Source of the DNA: JAAYGD01 sp964609995
GTDB lineage: Bacteria > Bacillota_I > Bacilli_A > RF39 > UBA660
Direction: 5' to 3'
Assembly: GCA_964609995.1 (NCBI GenBank)
Contig: CAZSTI010000004.1
Span: 1 to 51,399 of the forward strand
DNA length: 51,399 nt
Shown: in pieces, positions 8,580 to 16,806 of the stretch
Position numbering within the stretch: the stretch's first letter is position 1
Layout of the letters: each line of letters starts with the position of its first letter
Notes under the pieces: model-generated
What the model was told of the DNA's origin: nothing
The model's database searches: none
The model's input: only the letters and a program-made list of their open reading frames with translations
Program-made: the position numbers and the translations under genes

Positions 8580-8843
8580 ATGAGAATAATAAAAATAGGA
8601 GCACTTTGGTGTCCGGGATGTTTAATATTAAACAATAATATAAATAAAATAAAAGAAAAATATAATGATATAGAAGTTATTGAGTATGATTACGATTTCG
8701 ATTCTGAAGTTGAAAATTATTATGTTGGAAATATATTGCCAGTTTTGATTTTTATTAAAGATGAGAAAGAAATTTCAAGATTAATTGGTGAAAAATCATT
8801 TAAAGAAATAATTAACGAAATAGAAAGGGTTAGAAATGATTAA
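8580..8843 (+). CDS. Small thioredoxin-fold protein with WCPGC
   Basis: An 87-residue soluble protein with the redox motif W-C-P-G-C (C11, C14) and a cis-proline loop (NILPVLIF). It is shorter than ordinary thioredoxin (~105), lacking the first strand and helix. No signal peptide is seen, so it should be cytosolic. It lies 3 nt after the cysteine desulfurase gene and overlaps the start of the CcdA fusion by 8 nt, which fits a cytosolic electron donor to CcdA. That partnership is inferred from position. Confidence 0.8.
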   Translation: MRIIKIGALWCPGCLILNNNINKIKEKYNDIEVIEYDYDFDSEVENYYVGNILPVLIFIKDEKEISRLIGEKSFKEIINEIERVRND

Positions 8844-9999
8844 GAAATTTATAATATTAATATTGTTTTTATTGTTTTTTTCTTTTGATGTAAATGCTAA
8901 AGAAATAGATATACATTTATTTTATCAAGATGGTTGTCCACACTGTCAAAACGAAAAAGAATATTTAAACAATTTATCAAAAGAAAAAGAATATATAAAT
9001 ATTAATACATATGAAATAGGTATTGAAGAAAACAACAAATTATTATATGGTATACAAAATTTATTGGATAAACCATCAAATTATATACCTTATACAGTTA
9101 TAGGAGAGTATGCTTTAGTTGGATTTGTTCCCGAAGATATTGATCACATAATTAGTATTTATGAAGATGAAGAATATGTTGATGTTGTTTCAAAATATAT
9201 AGAAGATCCAAATTATAAAACAGAAGATAAAGAAATTAAGGAAGAAAAAGAAACATTTAATTTACCAATTTTAGGTGAAATAAATGCTAAAGAATCATCT
9301 TTATTATTAACGGCTATAGTAATAGGTTTTGTTGATGGTTTTAATCCTTGTGCAATGTGGGTTTTATTGTTTTTGATTACTATGTTAATAGGGATGAAGG
9401 ATAGAAAAAAAATGTGGATATTAGGTTCAACTTTTATATTTGTTTCTGCATTTATATATATGGTTTTTATGTTGGCGTGGTTAAATATTGCAATGTTTGC
9501 AACAAAGATATCTTTTATTAGGCTAATTATAGGTTTATTTGCTTTGGTATTTGGATTATATAATATAAGTAAATTCGTAAAAAAACCAGAAAGCGGATGT
9601 GAAGTAGTTGATGATAATAAAAGAAAAACTATTATAGATAAAATTAAAAATATAACTTCTAATAAAAAATTAATTGTATCTTTGTTAGGCGTAAGTTTGT
9701 TGGCTGTTTCAGTTAATTTGATTGAATTATTGTGCTCTGCGGGATTGCCATTTACCTTTACGAATATACTTGCTCTGAATGATTTATCAGGGGTAAACTA
9801 CTTTATTTATATTTTAGTCTATATATTTTTCTTTATGTTAGATGATTTCATAATATTTGCAATTGCAATGATAAGTTTCAAAGTTACAGGAGTTTCTACA
9901 AAATATTCTAGATATTCAAGCCTAATTGGTGGTATAATAATGTTGTTAATTGGTTTATTAATGATATATAAACCAGAATTATTGATGTTTAATTTTTAG
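8836..9999 (+). CDS. Extracellular thioredoxin domain fused to CcdA-type transporter
   Basis: A 387-residue fusion. Residues 1-21 are a signal peptide or anchor. Residues 22-125 form a glutaredoxin/thioredoxin-like domain with C34-P-H-C37 (DGCPHCQNE). An acidic linker follows, and from ~155 on comes a six-helix CcdA/DsbD-type domain with one cysteine in each half: C172 (GFNPCAMW) and C300 (ELLCSAGLP). CcdA proteins carry electrons from cytosolic thioredoxin to extracytoplasmic thiols, and here the acceptor domain is on the same chain. A further cysteine, C255, lies in the loop. The mini-thioredoxin encoded just upstream is the obvious donor. Confidence 0.88.
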   Translation: MIKKFIILILFLLFFSFDVNAKEIDIHLFYQDGCPHCQNEKEYLNNLSKEKEYININTYEIGIEENNKLLYGIQNLLDKPSNYIPYTVIGEYALVGFVPEDIDHIISIYEDEEYVDVVSKYIEDPNYKTEDKEIKEEKETFNLPILGEINAKESSLLLTAIVIGFVDGFNPCAMWVLLFLITMLIGMKDRKKMWILGSTFIFVSAFIYMVFMLAWLNIAMFATKISFIRLIIGLFALVFGLYNISKFVKKPESGCEVVDDNKRKTIIDKIKNITSNKKLIVSLLGVSLLAVSVNLIELLCSAGLPFTFTNILALNDLSGVNYFIYILVYIFFFMLDDFIIFAIAMISFKVTGVSTKYSRYSSLIGGIIMLLIGLLMIYKPELLMFNF

Positions 10000-10009
10000 G
10001 AGGTAAAAA

Positions 10010-10429
10010 ATGATTAAAGAATTCAAGAAATTTATTTTTAGAGGAAATATTGTTGATCTATCCATAGGTGTTATAATAGGAGGCGCTTTTACTGGTATTG
10101 TTAATTCATTAGTAAATAATGTTATTATGCCGTTTTTAGGTGTTCTTACAGCTGGTGTTAATTTTGGAGAAATTAAATGGGATTTAAGTTGGTTGGCAAA
10201 AGCTTTAGGTAACACCGTTCCTGAAGAAGGCGTTTATATGTCAATTGGCTTATTCATTAATGGAGTAGTTCAATTCTTAATAATGGCTTTGGTTGTGTTT
10301 ATGATGGTTAAATTAATAAATAAGATTAAGGATAAAAAACCTAAAGAAGAAGAAAGGCCTGCTGCAAAACCAGAAGATGTTCTATTGTTGGAACAAATAT
10401 TAAAAGAAATGAAAAAACAAAAGAAATAA
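10010..10429 (+). CDS. mscL: Large-conductance mechanosensitive channel
   Basis: A 139-residue MscL that opens under membrane tension to release solutes on osmotic downshock. The N-terminal amphipathic helix (MIKEFKKFIFRGNIVDLSIGV) leads into TM1 with the gate glycines (GVIIGGAFTGIVNSLVNNVIMP). A periplasmic loop and TM2 (FLIMALVVFMMVKLIN) follow, then a charged C-terminal bundle helix (LLLEQILKEMKKQKK). The RBS AGGAGG starts right after the CcdA gene's stop, so it probably belongs to the same transcript. Confidence 0.95.
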   Translation: MIKEFKKFIFRGNIVDLSIGVIIGGAFTGIVNSLVNNVIMPFLGVLTAGVNFGEIKWDLSWLAKALGNTVPEEGVYMSIGLFINGVVQFLIMALVVFMMVKLINKIKDKKPKEEERPAAKPEDVLLLEQILKEMKKQKK

Positions 10430-10467
10430 ATAAATTATAAATAATATAACTTTTGAAAGGAGAAATC

Positions 10468-12054
10468 ATGAAGAAAGTTATATTTTTATTTTTGTTTGTT
10501 TTTTTATTAAGACTAAATGTTAGTGCAGAAGAGGTTAATGATAATCAATATATTAATATATATTTTAATGGTGTTTATAATAATAATATAGTTTCAAATA
10601 ACTTGATATATAAAGAACACGAAGGAATTCCTGTTTATTGCATTGATTTTGATTTATCAAGTACTACTTTACAAGATTATGATGTTAGTGATTTTTCGGA
10701 TTATAAATCTTTAAATGTTAATCAAAGGATGTATATTGAGTTAATATCGTTTTTTGGATATAAATATCAAGATCGTAACGATATATATTATTATCTTGCA
10801 ACTCAAGAATTAATTTGGAGTTCATTAGGATTTGATGTTTATTGGACATATAATCAGTATGGAAATAATCCCATTGATATTAATCAATATAAAATAGATA
10901 TATTAAATACTTATAGTGATTATTTGAATGAAAATTATAATTTTGATGAATTTTATTCTTTTGTAATTGGAAATTCATATTATATTGAGTATCCCGAAAC
11001 TTCATTACCAGATTACGAATATTATTATTCAGGAATTAATGATGTGATTATTGGCGCAAATGGAATAACATATAATGCTAATTATAAAACTAGTAGTACT
11101 ATAGTGTTATTAAGAAATTTTGATAGAGGATATGATTCAAAAGTGTTTAAACTAAATGGTTACAATACATTGGTTAAAACGGGTAGTTTAAAACCAAAGA
11201 AGAAAGTATTAAATATAAATGTTAATAATATAGATATATATTTAAAAAGAATTAATGTTGGAGATTTAAATAATAAATATTTAAAATTAAATTCAGCTAT
11301 TTTTGAAATATATGATGTGAATATGAATTTTATACAGAACGCAATAACAAATGATTTTGGAGAAACAATATTTTCAAATCTTCCTTTAGGAAATTATTAT
11401 ATTAAAGAAATACAGCCAAGTTATGGTTTTCAATTGTATGAAGAAATTATAAATAAAAATTTAGATTGGGGATTAACACATAATATTATTGAAATTGAAA
11501 CTAAGCCTATTACAAAAAAAATTAATATTACTAATATATATAAAATTAATGAAATAGAATATTTAGATCCAAATATACAATTTAATATATATAGAGATAA
11601 TGAATTAATACGAGAAATTATGACAAATAACGAAGGAATGGCATCAACTTTTTTGGAATATGGAAATTATCAGATAACACAAGTAAATAGTAGAAAAGGT
11701 TTTGAATTAAATCCTACATTTGAAGTGATTATTAATGAATTTGATAATAAACTTGATTATATTTTTATTAAAGAAATGAATATTGAAAGCGAAGAACCCA
11801 TAATTGAAGAGATTGATGAAGAAAACATTGGGGAAACTTCTGACACTGATATAATAGAAGAAACAACAAATGATTCATTAAATGAAGTTAAAACTGATAA
11901 AGAAGTTGATATTGAAGAGTTAAATTGTGAAACAGATTTAGAATATGAGGAAAAAATAGAATTAGATATTAAAGAATTGCCTCAACTTTATGAAAGCAAA
12001 AACATTTTGGATATTTTATGCGAAAAATTATTTATATTTTTATTTTCGTATTAA
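10468..12054 (+). CDS. Surface adhesin: thioester domain plus two Cna-B repeats
   Basis: A 528-residue wall or membrane surface protein. The ATG at 10468 follows AAAGGAG and gives a signal peptide (MKKVIFLFLFVFLL, cut near SA-EE). The first domain carries C58 (PVYCID) and Q113 (ATQELIW), the pair that makes an internal thioester in TQXA/thioester adhesins that bind host proteins covalently. Two Cna-B/SpaA-like repeats follow (about 255-340 and 350-435), the first with candidate isopeptide residues K260 and E314. An acidic stalk leads to an odd tail: LPQLYESK and then a short hydrophobic end with no basic tail. The last 37 nt overlap the sortase gene. Confidence 0.8.
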   Translation: MKKVIFLFLFVFLLRLNVSAEEVNDNQYINIYFNGVYNNNIVSNNLIYKEHEGIPVYCIDFDLSSTTLQDYDVSDFSDYKSLNVNQRMYIELISFFGYKYQDRNDIYYYLATQELIWSSLGFDVYWTYNQYGNNPIDINQYKIDILNTYSDYLNENYNFDEFYSFVIGNSYYIEYPETSLPDYEYYYSGINDVIIGANGITYNANYKTSSTIVLLRNFDRGYDSKVFKLNGYNTLVKTGSLKPKKKVLNINVNNIDIYLKRINVGDLNNKYLKLNSAIFEIYDVNMNFIQNAITNDFGETIFSNLPLGNYYIKEIQPSYGFQLYEEIINKNLDWGLTHNIIEIETKPITKKINITNIYKINEIEYLDPNIQFNIYRDNELIREIMTNNEGMASTFLEYGNYQITQVNSRKGFELNPTFEVIINEFDNKLDYIFIKEMNIESEEPIIEEIDEENIGETSDTDIIEETTNDSLNEVKTDKEVDIEELNCETDLEYEEKIELDIKELPQLYESKNILDILCEKLFIFLFSY

Positions 12055-12530
12055 TTATTTTTTTATTAATTGAAAAAAGTATTAGTTTAAGTACGACAAA
12101 TTATATAAAAGAAAATTATTATAAAGAAAAGATGGATGTTTATATTATCACGATTGATAAAATAAATATTAAACATATAATAAAAGAAGATTCAATTAAG
12201 TCAAAAAAAATTAAAGATATAATATTATTTAAAGAATATGGAAGACCAAATATAAAATATAGTAATACTATAATTGGTGCTCATTCTGGAAATGGAAAAC
12301 ATTCATTTTTTACAGATTTGAGTAATATTGAAATTAAAGATGAAATAAAAATATATTACAAAAAAATCGAATATATTTATAAGGTAATTGACAAATTTTA
12401 TATTAATGAATATGATTTTAAAATATTAAATAATATTAATAATAAAACAACATTAACGCTATTTACTTGTAGTGAAAAAGATAATAGGTACAGATTAATT
12501 GTAGTATCTGAGTTGATTGACTTTATATAA
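12018..12530 (+). CDS. Sortase-family transpeptidase
   Basis: A 170-residue membrane-bound cysteine transpeptidase. Residues 3-19 form the signal anchor. The catalytic set is H89 (GAHSGNGKHSFF), C151 (TLTLFTCSE) and R159 (RYRLIVV). It starts inside the 3' end of the adhesin gene, in another frame, and is most likely the dedicated enzyme that anchors that adhesin. It is shorter than housekeeping SrtA (~200) and resembles accessory or class C/D-like enzymes, but the class cannot be fixed by eye. Confidence 0.85.
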   Translation: MRKIIYIFIFVLIIFLLIEKSISLSTTNYIKENYYKEKMDVYIITIDKINIKHIIKEDSIKSKKIKDIILFKEYGRPNIKYSNTIIGAHSGNGKHSFFTDLSNIEIKDEIKIYYKKIEYIYKVIDKFYINEYDFKILNNINNKTTLTLFTCSEKDNRYRLIVVSELIDFI

Positions 12531-12552
12531 TATTAAAGATATAATTAATTAT
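12517..12552 (+). promoter_or_regulatory. Promoter of tetR-like gene with palindromic operator candidate
   Basis: TTGACT (12517-12522), a 17-nt spacer and TATAAT (12540-12545) form a strong sigma-A promoter; the -35 lies inside the end of the sortase gene. The perfect 12-nt palindrome ATAATTAATTAT (12541-12552) covers the -10 and the expected start site, where an autorepressing TetR protein could bind. In DNA this AT-rich the palindrome alone is weak evidence. Confidence 0.5.
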
Positions 12553-12572
12553 AATGTAAGGAGTTGATGAAT

Positions 12573-13169
12573 ATGCCCAAAAAAACATTTTTCAACTTAC
12601 CTGATAATAAAAAAAATCAAGTGATTAAAGCTGCTAAGAAAGAATTTAGCAGAGTATCATTAGCAAACGCATTAGTATCAAACATTATAATAGACGCTAA
12701 GATACCTAGAGGAAGTTTTTATCAATATTTTGAAGATATTGAAGATTGCTTTTATTTTGTGGTAGATGAATATTCAATAGATATAAAAGCCAAGTTAATT
12801 AATAATATTAAGGATTTTAATGGTGATATTATAAAATCCTATCACAATTTGTTCCTATATATACTAGATATGATGGACGATATAACAAACAAATCTTATT
12901 TTGAAAATTTATTTTTAAATATGAACAGTAGAATTCAAAAAATGTTTACTCCAAATTTCAATGATGGTTTGAACAATATAATAAATATGGTAAATGTAGA
13001 TAAATTAAATATTCAAGGAAAGTTTTCACTTGGATACATTATAGATATTATTGAATCACTTATGATTTACAATATAATAGAAACATATAATAGAAACATG
13101 TCTAAGGACAAAAAAATAGAAATATTTGAAAAAGAATTGTTACTAATATCAAAAGGAATAGTTAAATAA
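12573..13169 (+). CDS. TetR/AcrR-family transcriptional regulator
   Basis: A 198-residue DNA-binding protein with the N-terminal TetR helix-turn-helix: KKNQVIKAAKKEF, then LVSNIIIDAKIPRGSFYQYFEDIEDCF, including the typical G-S-F-Y-x-Y-F of the recognition region. The C-terminal ligand domain is divergent and its effector is unknown. Of the possible starts, ATG 12573 is chosen because it lies 9 nt from AAGGAG; the TTG at 12564 and the ATG at 12567 are too close. It has its own promoter and a terminator, so it is a single-gene unit. Targets may include itself or the neighbouring surface genes, but this is not shown. Confidence 0.85.
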   Translation: MPKKTFFNLPDNKKNQVIKAAKKEFSRVSLANALVSNIIIDAKIPRGSFYQYFEDIEDCFYFVVDEYSIDIKAKLINNIKDFNGDIIKSYHNLFLYILDMMDDITNKSYFENLFLNMNSRIQKMFTPNFNDGLNNIINMVNVDKLNIQGKFSLGYIIDIIESLMIYNIIETYNRNMSKDKKIEIFEKELLLISKGIVK

Positions 13170-13175
13170 TGTATA

Positions 13176-13203
13176 AAAATCAATAATATTTATTGATTTT
13201 TTT
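13176..13203 (+). terminator. Terminator after tetR-like gene
   Basis: AAAATCAATA (13176-13185), loop ATATT, TATTGATTTT (13191-13200) and further T. The 3' arm also contains the TTGATT used as -35 of the typA promoter. Confidence 0.85.
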
Positions 13204-13220
13204 ATTAATTGTGTTATTAT
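13193..13220 (+). promoter_or_regulatory. Promoter of typA, -35 within the preceding terminator
   Basis: TTGATT (13193-13198), a 16-nt spacer and TATTAT (13215-13220) lie ~32 nt before the typA ATG. The -35 hexamer shares bases with the terminator's right arm. Confidence 0.5.
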
Positions 13221-13251
13221 TAATCGGTACCTTTTTATAGGAAGTGAAAAA

Positions 13252-15045
13252 ATGAATAAAATTATTAATATTGCAATTATCGCCCATGTTGATTCCGGAA
13301 AATCTACATTAGTAGATGCTATGTTGAGGCAAAGTGGTGTTTTTAGAGAAAATGAAGAAGTATTAGAACAAGTAATGGACTCAAATGATTTAGAAAGAGA
13401 ACGTGGAATAACAATTTATTCAAAAAATTGTTCTATTAAATATAAGGACTTAAAAATAAATATTGTTGATACTCCTGGGCATGCCGATTTTTCGTCTGAA
13501 GTTGAGAGAATAATTAAAACAGTGGATACTGTTATTTTGTTGGTCGATTCTTCTGAGGGACCTATGCCTCAAACAAGAGTAGTATTGGAAAAAGCATTAG
13601 AGGTGGGAATTAAACCGATATTGTTTATTAATAAAATAGATAAAAAAGATGCTAGAGTAAAAGAAGTAGTTGATATGAGCTTTGATTTGTTTTTAAGCTT
13701 GGATGCTACTGATGAACAATTGGACTTTCCTATATTTTATGGAGTTGCAAAAACTGGAATTGCGAAAAAAAGTATGGATGAAGAAAGTGATAATCTAAAT
13801 CCTTTGTTTGAATATTTATATAATAAGGTAGAACCATTTAAAGGTAATGAAAAAGATCCTTTGCAAATTCAAATATCTTCATTAGGGTATGATGATTATT
13901 TGGGTTTATTAACTATTGGTAGAATTTCAAAAGGAATAATTAAACAAGGTGAAACTATTGTTTTATGCAATAAAGATTATTGTAAAAATTATAAAATATC
14001 AAAATTATATATTAATGAAGGTATAAAAAAAGTTGAAGTAAAAGAAGCACAATATGGTGATATAGTTATTGTGGCGGGTATAACAGATGCTTCAATAGGA
14101 GATACAATTTGTTCTTTAGATAACATCAATCCTATGGAAAAAATAATGATTGAAGAACCAACTTTATCTGTTAATTTTTTAGTGAATTCTTCTCCTTTTG
14201 CGGGAAGAAGTGGAAAATTTCTTACAATAAGACATATTAAAGATAGATTGGAAAAAGAAATTAAAACTAATGTTGGTTTAAGAATAGAACCCTTATCAAA
14301 AAATGAAGGATATAAAGTTAGTGGAAAAGGAGAATTGCATATTTCTATTTTATTAGAAACTATGAGAAGAGAAGGTTATGAGTTATCAGTTTCAAAACCA
14401 GAGGTAATATTAAAAGAAAAAGATGGAATATTATATGAGCCATTTGAAAGGGTATATATTACTGTTTTAGATATTTATAGCGGAACAGTAATTGGTGCTT
14501 TAAATGAAAGAAAAGGATTGCTTCAAACTATTCAGTCTAATGGTGAGTATGCCAAAATAGAATATATCGCACCAACTAGAGGTTTATTAGGATATAGAAA
14601 TATATTCATAAATTCTACTAGAGGTGAGGGTTCAATGTTTAGAAGTTTTTTAGAATATAGACCACATGTAGGAAACATTACTTCTAGAAAAAATGGGGTA
14701 TTAGTTTCTATGGAAAACGGAAAGACTATGGGATATTCTTTATGGAACCTTGGAGATAGGGGAACACTTTGTGTTGGACCATCTGAAGAGGTATATGTCG
14801 GCATGATTATTGGAATAAATAATAGAACAGAGGATTTAAATGTTAATCCAAATAAGAATAAACAACTTACTAATACTAGATCTTCTTCAAGTGATGACGC
14901 AATTGTATTGCCTCCAAAGAAAATATTTACCTTAGAAGAAGCTTTAGACTTTATAGAAGAAGATGAATTAATAGAAATTACTCCTAATGCAATAAGATTA
15001 AGAAAAAAAGAATTAGATCCTAAAAATAGATATCGAAAGAATTAA
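13252..15045 (+). CDS. typA: Translational GTPase TypA/BipA
   Basis: A ribosome-binding GTPase of the EF-G family that helps 50S assembly and growth under stress or cold. G1 AHVDSGKS is at residues 11-18, switch I RGITI at 51-55, G3 DTPGH at 73-77 and G4 NKID at 127-130. The BipA-specific C-terminal part is complete (GLLGYRNIFINSTRGEG and the closing NAIRLRKKELDP). The 597-residue length is close to the usual ~610. It has its own promoter overlapping the tetR terminator; RBS AGGAAGTG. Confidence 0.96.
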   Translation: MNKIINIAIIAHVDSGKSTLVDAMLRQSGVFRENEEVLEQVMDSNDLERERGITIYSKNCSIKYKDLKINIVDTPGHADFSSEVERIIKTVDTVILLVDSSEGPMPQTRVVLEKALEVGIKPILFINKIDKKDARVKEVVDMSFDLFLSLDATDEQLDFPIFYGVAKTGIAKKSMDEESDNLNPLFEYLYNKVEPFKGNEKDPLQIQISSLGYDDYLGLLTIGRISKGIIKQGETIVLCNKDYCKNYKISKLYINEGIKKVEVKEAQYGDIVIVAGITDASIGDTICSLDNINPMEKIMIEEPTLSVNFLVNSSPFAGRSGKFLTIRHIKDRLEKEIKTNVGLRIEPLSKNEGYKVSGKGELHISILLETMRREGYELSVSKPEVILKEKDGILYEPFERVYITVLDIYSGTVIGALNERKGLLQTIQSNGEYAKIEYIAPTRGLLGYRNIFINSTRGEGSMFRSFLEYRPHVGNITSRKNGVLVSMENGKTMGYSLWNLGDRGTLCVGPSEEVYVGMIIGINNRTEDLNVNPNKNKQLTNTRSSSSDDAIVLPPKKIFTLEEALDFIEEDELIEITPNAIRLRKKELDPKNRYRKN

Positions 15046-15073
15046 TAATTATATATGTAAGGAGGTGATTCAA

Positions 15074-15322
15074 ATGAAAAAAACAACCTATGGAGGTTTA
15101 AAATTTTTATCTTTTTTGTTTCCTTTTGTAGCTATTATTTTTTATTTTATTGAAGTGGATAAAAACCCAAAAAAAGCTGATGCTTGCTTTTCAGGTATAA
15201 TCTATTCAATTATAGTATCTGTAATAATTGTACTTATATCTATCGTAGTATTTGCTTCTTTGAAAAACGATTCTCTATATTATAATAATAATGACGATTA
15301 TTACGAAGAGGAAAGCTATTAA
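15074..15322 (+). CDS. Small two-helix membrane protein
   Basis: An 82-residue protein with two membrane helices (about residues 9-27 and 40-64) joined by a loop with the pattern D-K-N-P-K-K-A-D-A-C, and an acidic, Tyr/Asn-rich C-terminal tail. Similar small proteins with a PKKA loop occur across Firmicutes without known function. The near-perfect anti-16S match AAGGAGGTGATT lies 7 nt before the ATG at 15074, which sets that start over the earlier in-frame codon at 15065. It is probably co-transcribed with typA and ends at the terminator at 15336. Confidence 0.75.
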   Translation: MKKTTYGGLKFLSFLFPFVAIIFYFIEVDKNPKKADACFSGIIYSIIVSVIIVLISIVVFASLKNDSLYYNNNDDYYEEESY

Positions 15323-15335
15323 TAATAATTATAAA

Positions 15336-15358
15336 AAAACTCACAATTTGTGAGTTTT
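15336..15358. terminator. Bidirectional terminator between converging genes
   Basis: AAAACTCAC (15336-15344), loop AATTT, GTGAGTTTT (15350-15358). A and T runs on both sides let it act for the + strand small membrane gene and the - strand LemA-like gene, whose stop codon it touches. Confidence 0.8.
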
Positions 15359-15914
15359 ATATTTGAAAATCTTTTTCAATATTGTCATCTAAATTTTTAT
15401 TATCAAAATATTTTAGTTCTTTTAATCTTGAGGTTTTAGATACAATGTTGCCTGGAAATTTCGAATAAATTTTCATATATGAGGAAATAACGTCGTTATA
15501 ATATCTAATTTCACCAGATAGTTTAACATTTATGTCTTCTATTTTTTCTATTTCAAATTCGAAATCCTTTATTGATGTCATTTTTTTGGCATTTTCCTTT
15601 ATTTTTATCATTTTGTTTTCAAAATCAATTAAGGATCTATAAAATTCAAATGATGATAATTTTTCTTCAGTTATTTTTTCCATTTTAGTAAGAGTATCTA
15701 AATTAATTGCGTCTTTACCTTTTAGATTGGTATTAAGTATAGTTTTTATTTTTGAAAGAATATCATATTTTTCTCTTAATGTTTGGTCTATTTCTGATTC
15801 GGCTTCTTTTTTCTTGAGAATTTTTTCTTTCAAATTATTATATATTGTTACATATATTGTTCCTAATAAGGAAAATATTAAAATAAATATTGTAATTGTA
15901 TAAAATAATATCAT
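15357..15914 (-). CDS. LemA family protein
   Basis: A 185-residue protein with one N-terminal membrane helix (residues ~2-24) and a mainly helical remainder. The LemA hallmarks are present though divergent: IDQTLREKYDILSKIKTIL near residue 42, and near the C-terminus RYYNDVISSYMKIYSKFPGNIVSK with KELKYFD. The family sits at the membrane with a coiled-coil-like helical bundle; its biochemical role is unclear. It is a lone - strand gene facing the typA unit and divergent from the phosphotransacylase gene. Confidence 0.8.
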   Translation of the reverse strand: MILFYTITIFILIFSLLGTIYVTIYNNLKEKILKKKEAESEIDQTLREKYDILSKIKTILNTNLKGKDAINLDTLTKMEKITEEKLSSFEFYRSLIDFENKMIKIKENAKKMTSIKDFEFEIEKIEDINVKLSGEIRYYNDVISSYMKIYSKFPGNIVSKTSRLKELKYFDNKNLDDNIEKDFQI

Positions 15915-15997
15915 ATATGCACCTACTATCTAATTTTATTATAACAAAAAGAAACACAATATTCAATTGCTATGATATACTTTATATAGGAGGCATT

Positions 15998-16561
15998 ATG
16001 GAAATAAAAATAGGCGTATCGGCAAGACATATGCACATTACAAAAGAAGATTTAGAATATTTATTTGGAGAAGGATTTGAATTGGAACCCGATAAATATT
16101 TGTCTCAAGAAGGAGAATATGCTTCTAAAACTAAATTAAAAATTAAAGGGCCTAAAGGAGAATTATCTGTTAGAATTTTGGGCCCTATTAGAGAATATAC
16201 TCAAATTGAAATAAGTAAAACCGATGCGTATACAATAGGAGTTAATCCTCCGGTTAGAAATTCTGGTGATTTAGAAGATTCTCACCCCATAATATTGGCA
16301 AATGATTCCAAAGAATTATTTAAAGAGAAAGGTTGTATAATCGCGACTCGTCACATTCATTTAAGTGAAGAAGAATTAATAAAAAACAATTTTACTGAAG
16401 GTGAATTGGTGAAAGTTAGAGTTGGTGGAGAAAAAGGTGGAATATTATATAATGTTCATGTGAAAGCAGAAGACACTTTTTCTTTTGAATTACATATTGA
16501 TACTGATGATGCGAATGCTAATTTAATTAAAAATGGAGATATTGGAGAGATAATTAGATGA
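15998..16561 (+). CDS. PduL-type phosphate propanoyl/acetyltransferase
   Basis: Exchanges CoA and phosphate on short acyl groups (acetyl-CoA to acetyl-phosphate), the step before acetate kinase in fermentation. It has the two PduL domains with their metal-binding histidines: ARHMHIT (H11, H13) and TRHIHLS (H119, H121), plus the conserved GPIREYTQIEIS. The ATG at 15998 follows TAGGAGG and gives a 187-residue protein without the signal that targets PduL to microcompartments, so it is the free cytosolic housekeeping type. No microcompartment genes are nearby. The next gene overlaps it by 4 nt. Confidence 0.9.
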   Translation: MEIKIGVSARHMHITKEDLEYLFGEGFELEPDKYLSQEGEYASKTKLKIKGPKGELSVRILGPIREYTQIEISKTDAYTIGVNPPVRNSGDLEDSHPIILANDSKELFKEKGCIIATRHIHLSEEELIKNNFTEGELVKVRVGGEKGGILYNVHVKAEDTFSFELHIDTDDANANLIKNGDIGEIIR

Positions 16562-16779
16562 ATGAGTTTAAAACTTGTAATATATGTAAGGGATTTGATG
16601 GAAATTTGTTGGCAGAAAAATTAAAGGAAATAGATCCAAATGCATTAATTGATATTAAATGTCAAAGTATGTGCGCAATAGGAGCAAAAAGACCTTTTGT
16701 AATAGTTAATGGAATTCCAGTCGTAGATGATAATATAGATTCGTTAATAGATAAAATAAAAAAAATGATAATGAATTGA
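16558..16779 (+). CDS. Small four-cysteine protein, thioredoxin-like ferredoxin or DUF1450-like
   Basis: A 73-residue protein with cysteines at 7, 10, 35 and 39: TCNIC near the start and CQSMC in the middle, followed by GAKRPFVIVNGIPV, the cis-Pro region of a thioredoxin-like fold. The C-x3-C second pair recalls thioredoxin-like [2Fe-2S] ferredoxins and DUF1450 (YuzB) proteins. It may bind a cluster or zinc, which cannot be told by reading. It overlaps the PduL gene by ATGA and its stop codon lies inside the terminator hairpin 16773-16795. Confidence 0.65.
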   Translation: MNEFKTCNICKGFDGNLLAEKLKEIDPNALIDIKCQSMCAIGAKRPFVIVNGIPVVDDNIDSLIDKIKKMIMN

Positions 16780-16795
16780 GAAATCAATTCTTTTT
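16773..16795 (+). terminator. Terminator or attenuator directly before dus gene
   Basis: GAATTGA (16773-16779), tetraloop GAAA, TCAATTC (16784-16790) and T5. The dus start codon is only 12 nt further, so there is no room for another promoter and dus expression depends on read-through or a distant promoter. Confidence 0.7.
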
Positions 16796-16806
16796 AATGA
16801 GGAATT

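Noticed and set aside
10453..10467. Earlier TTG start for the adhesin
   Set aside because: It overlaps the AAAGGAG ribosome site; ATG 10468 gives a clean signal peptide.
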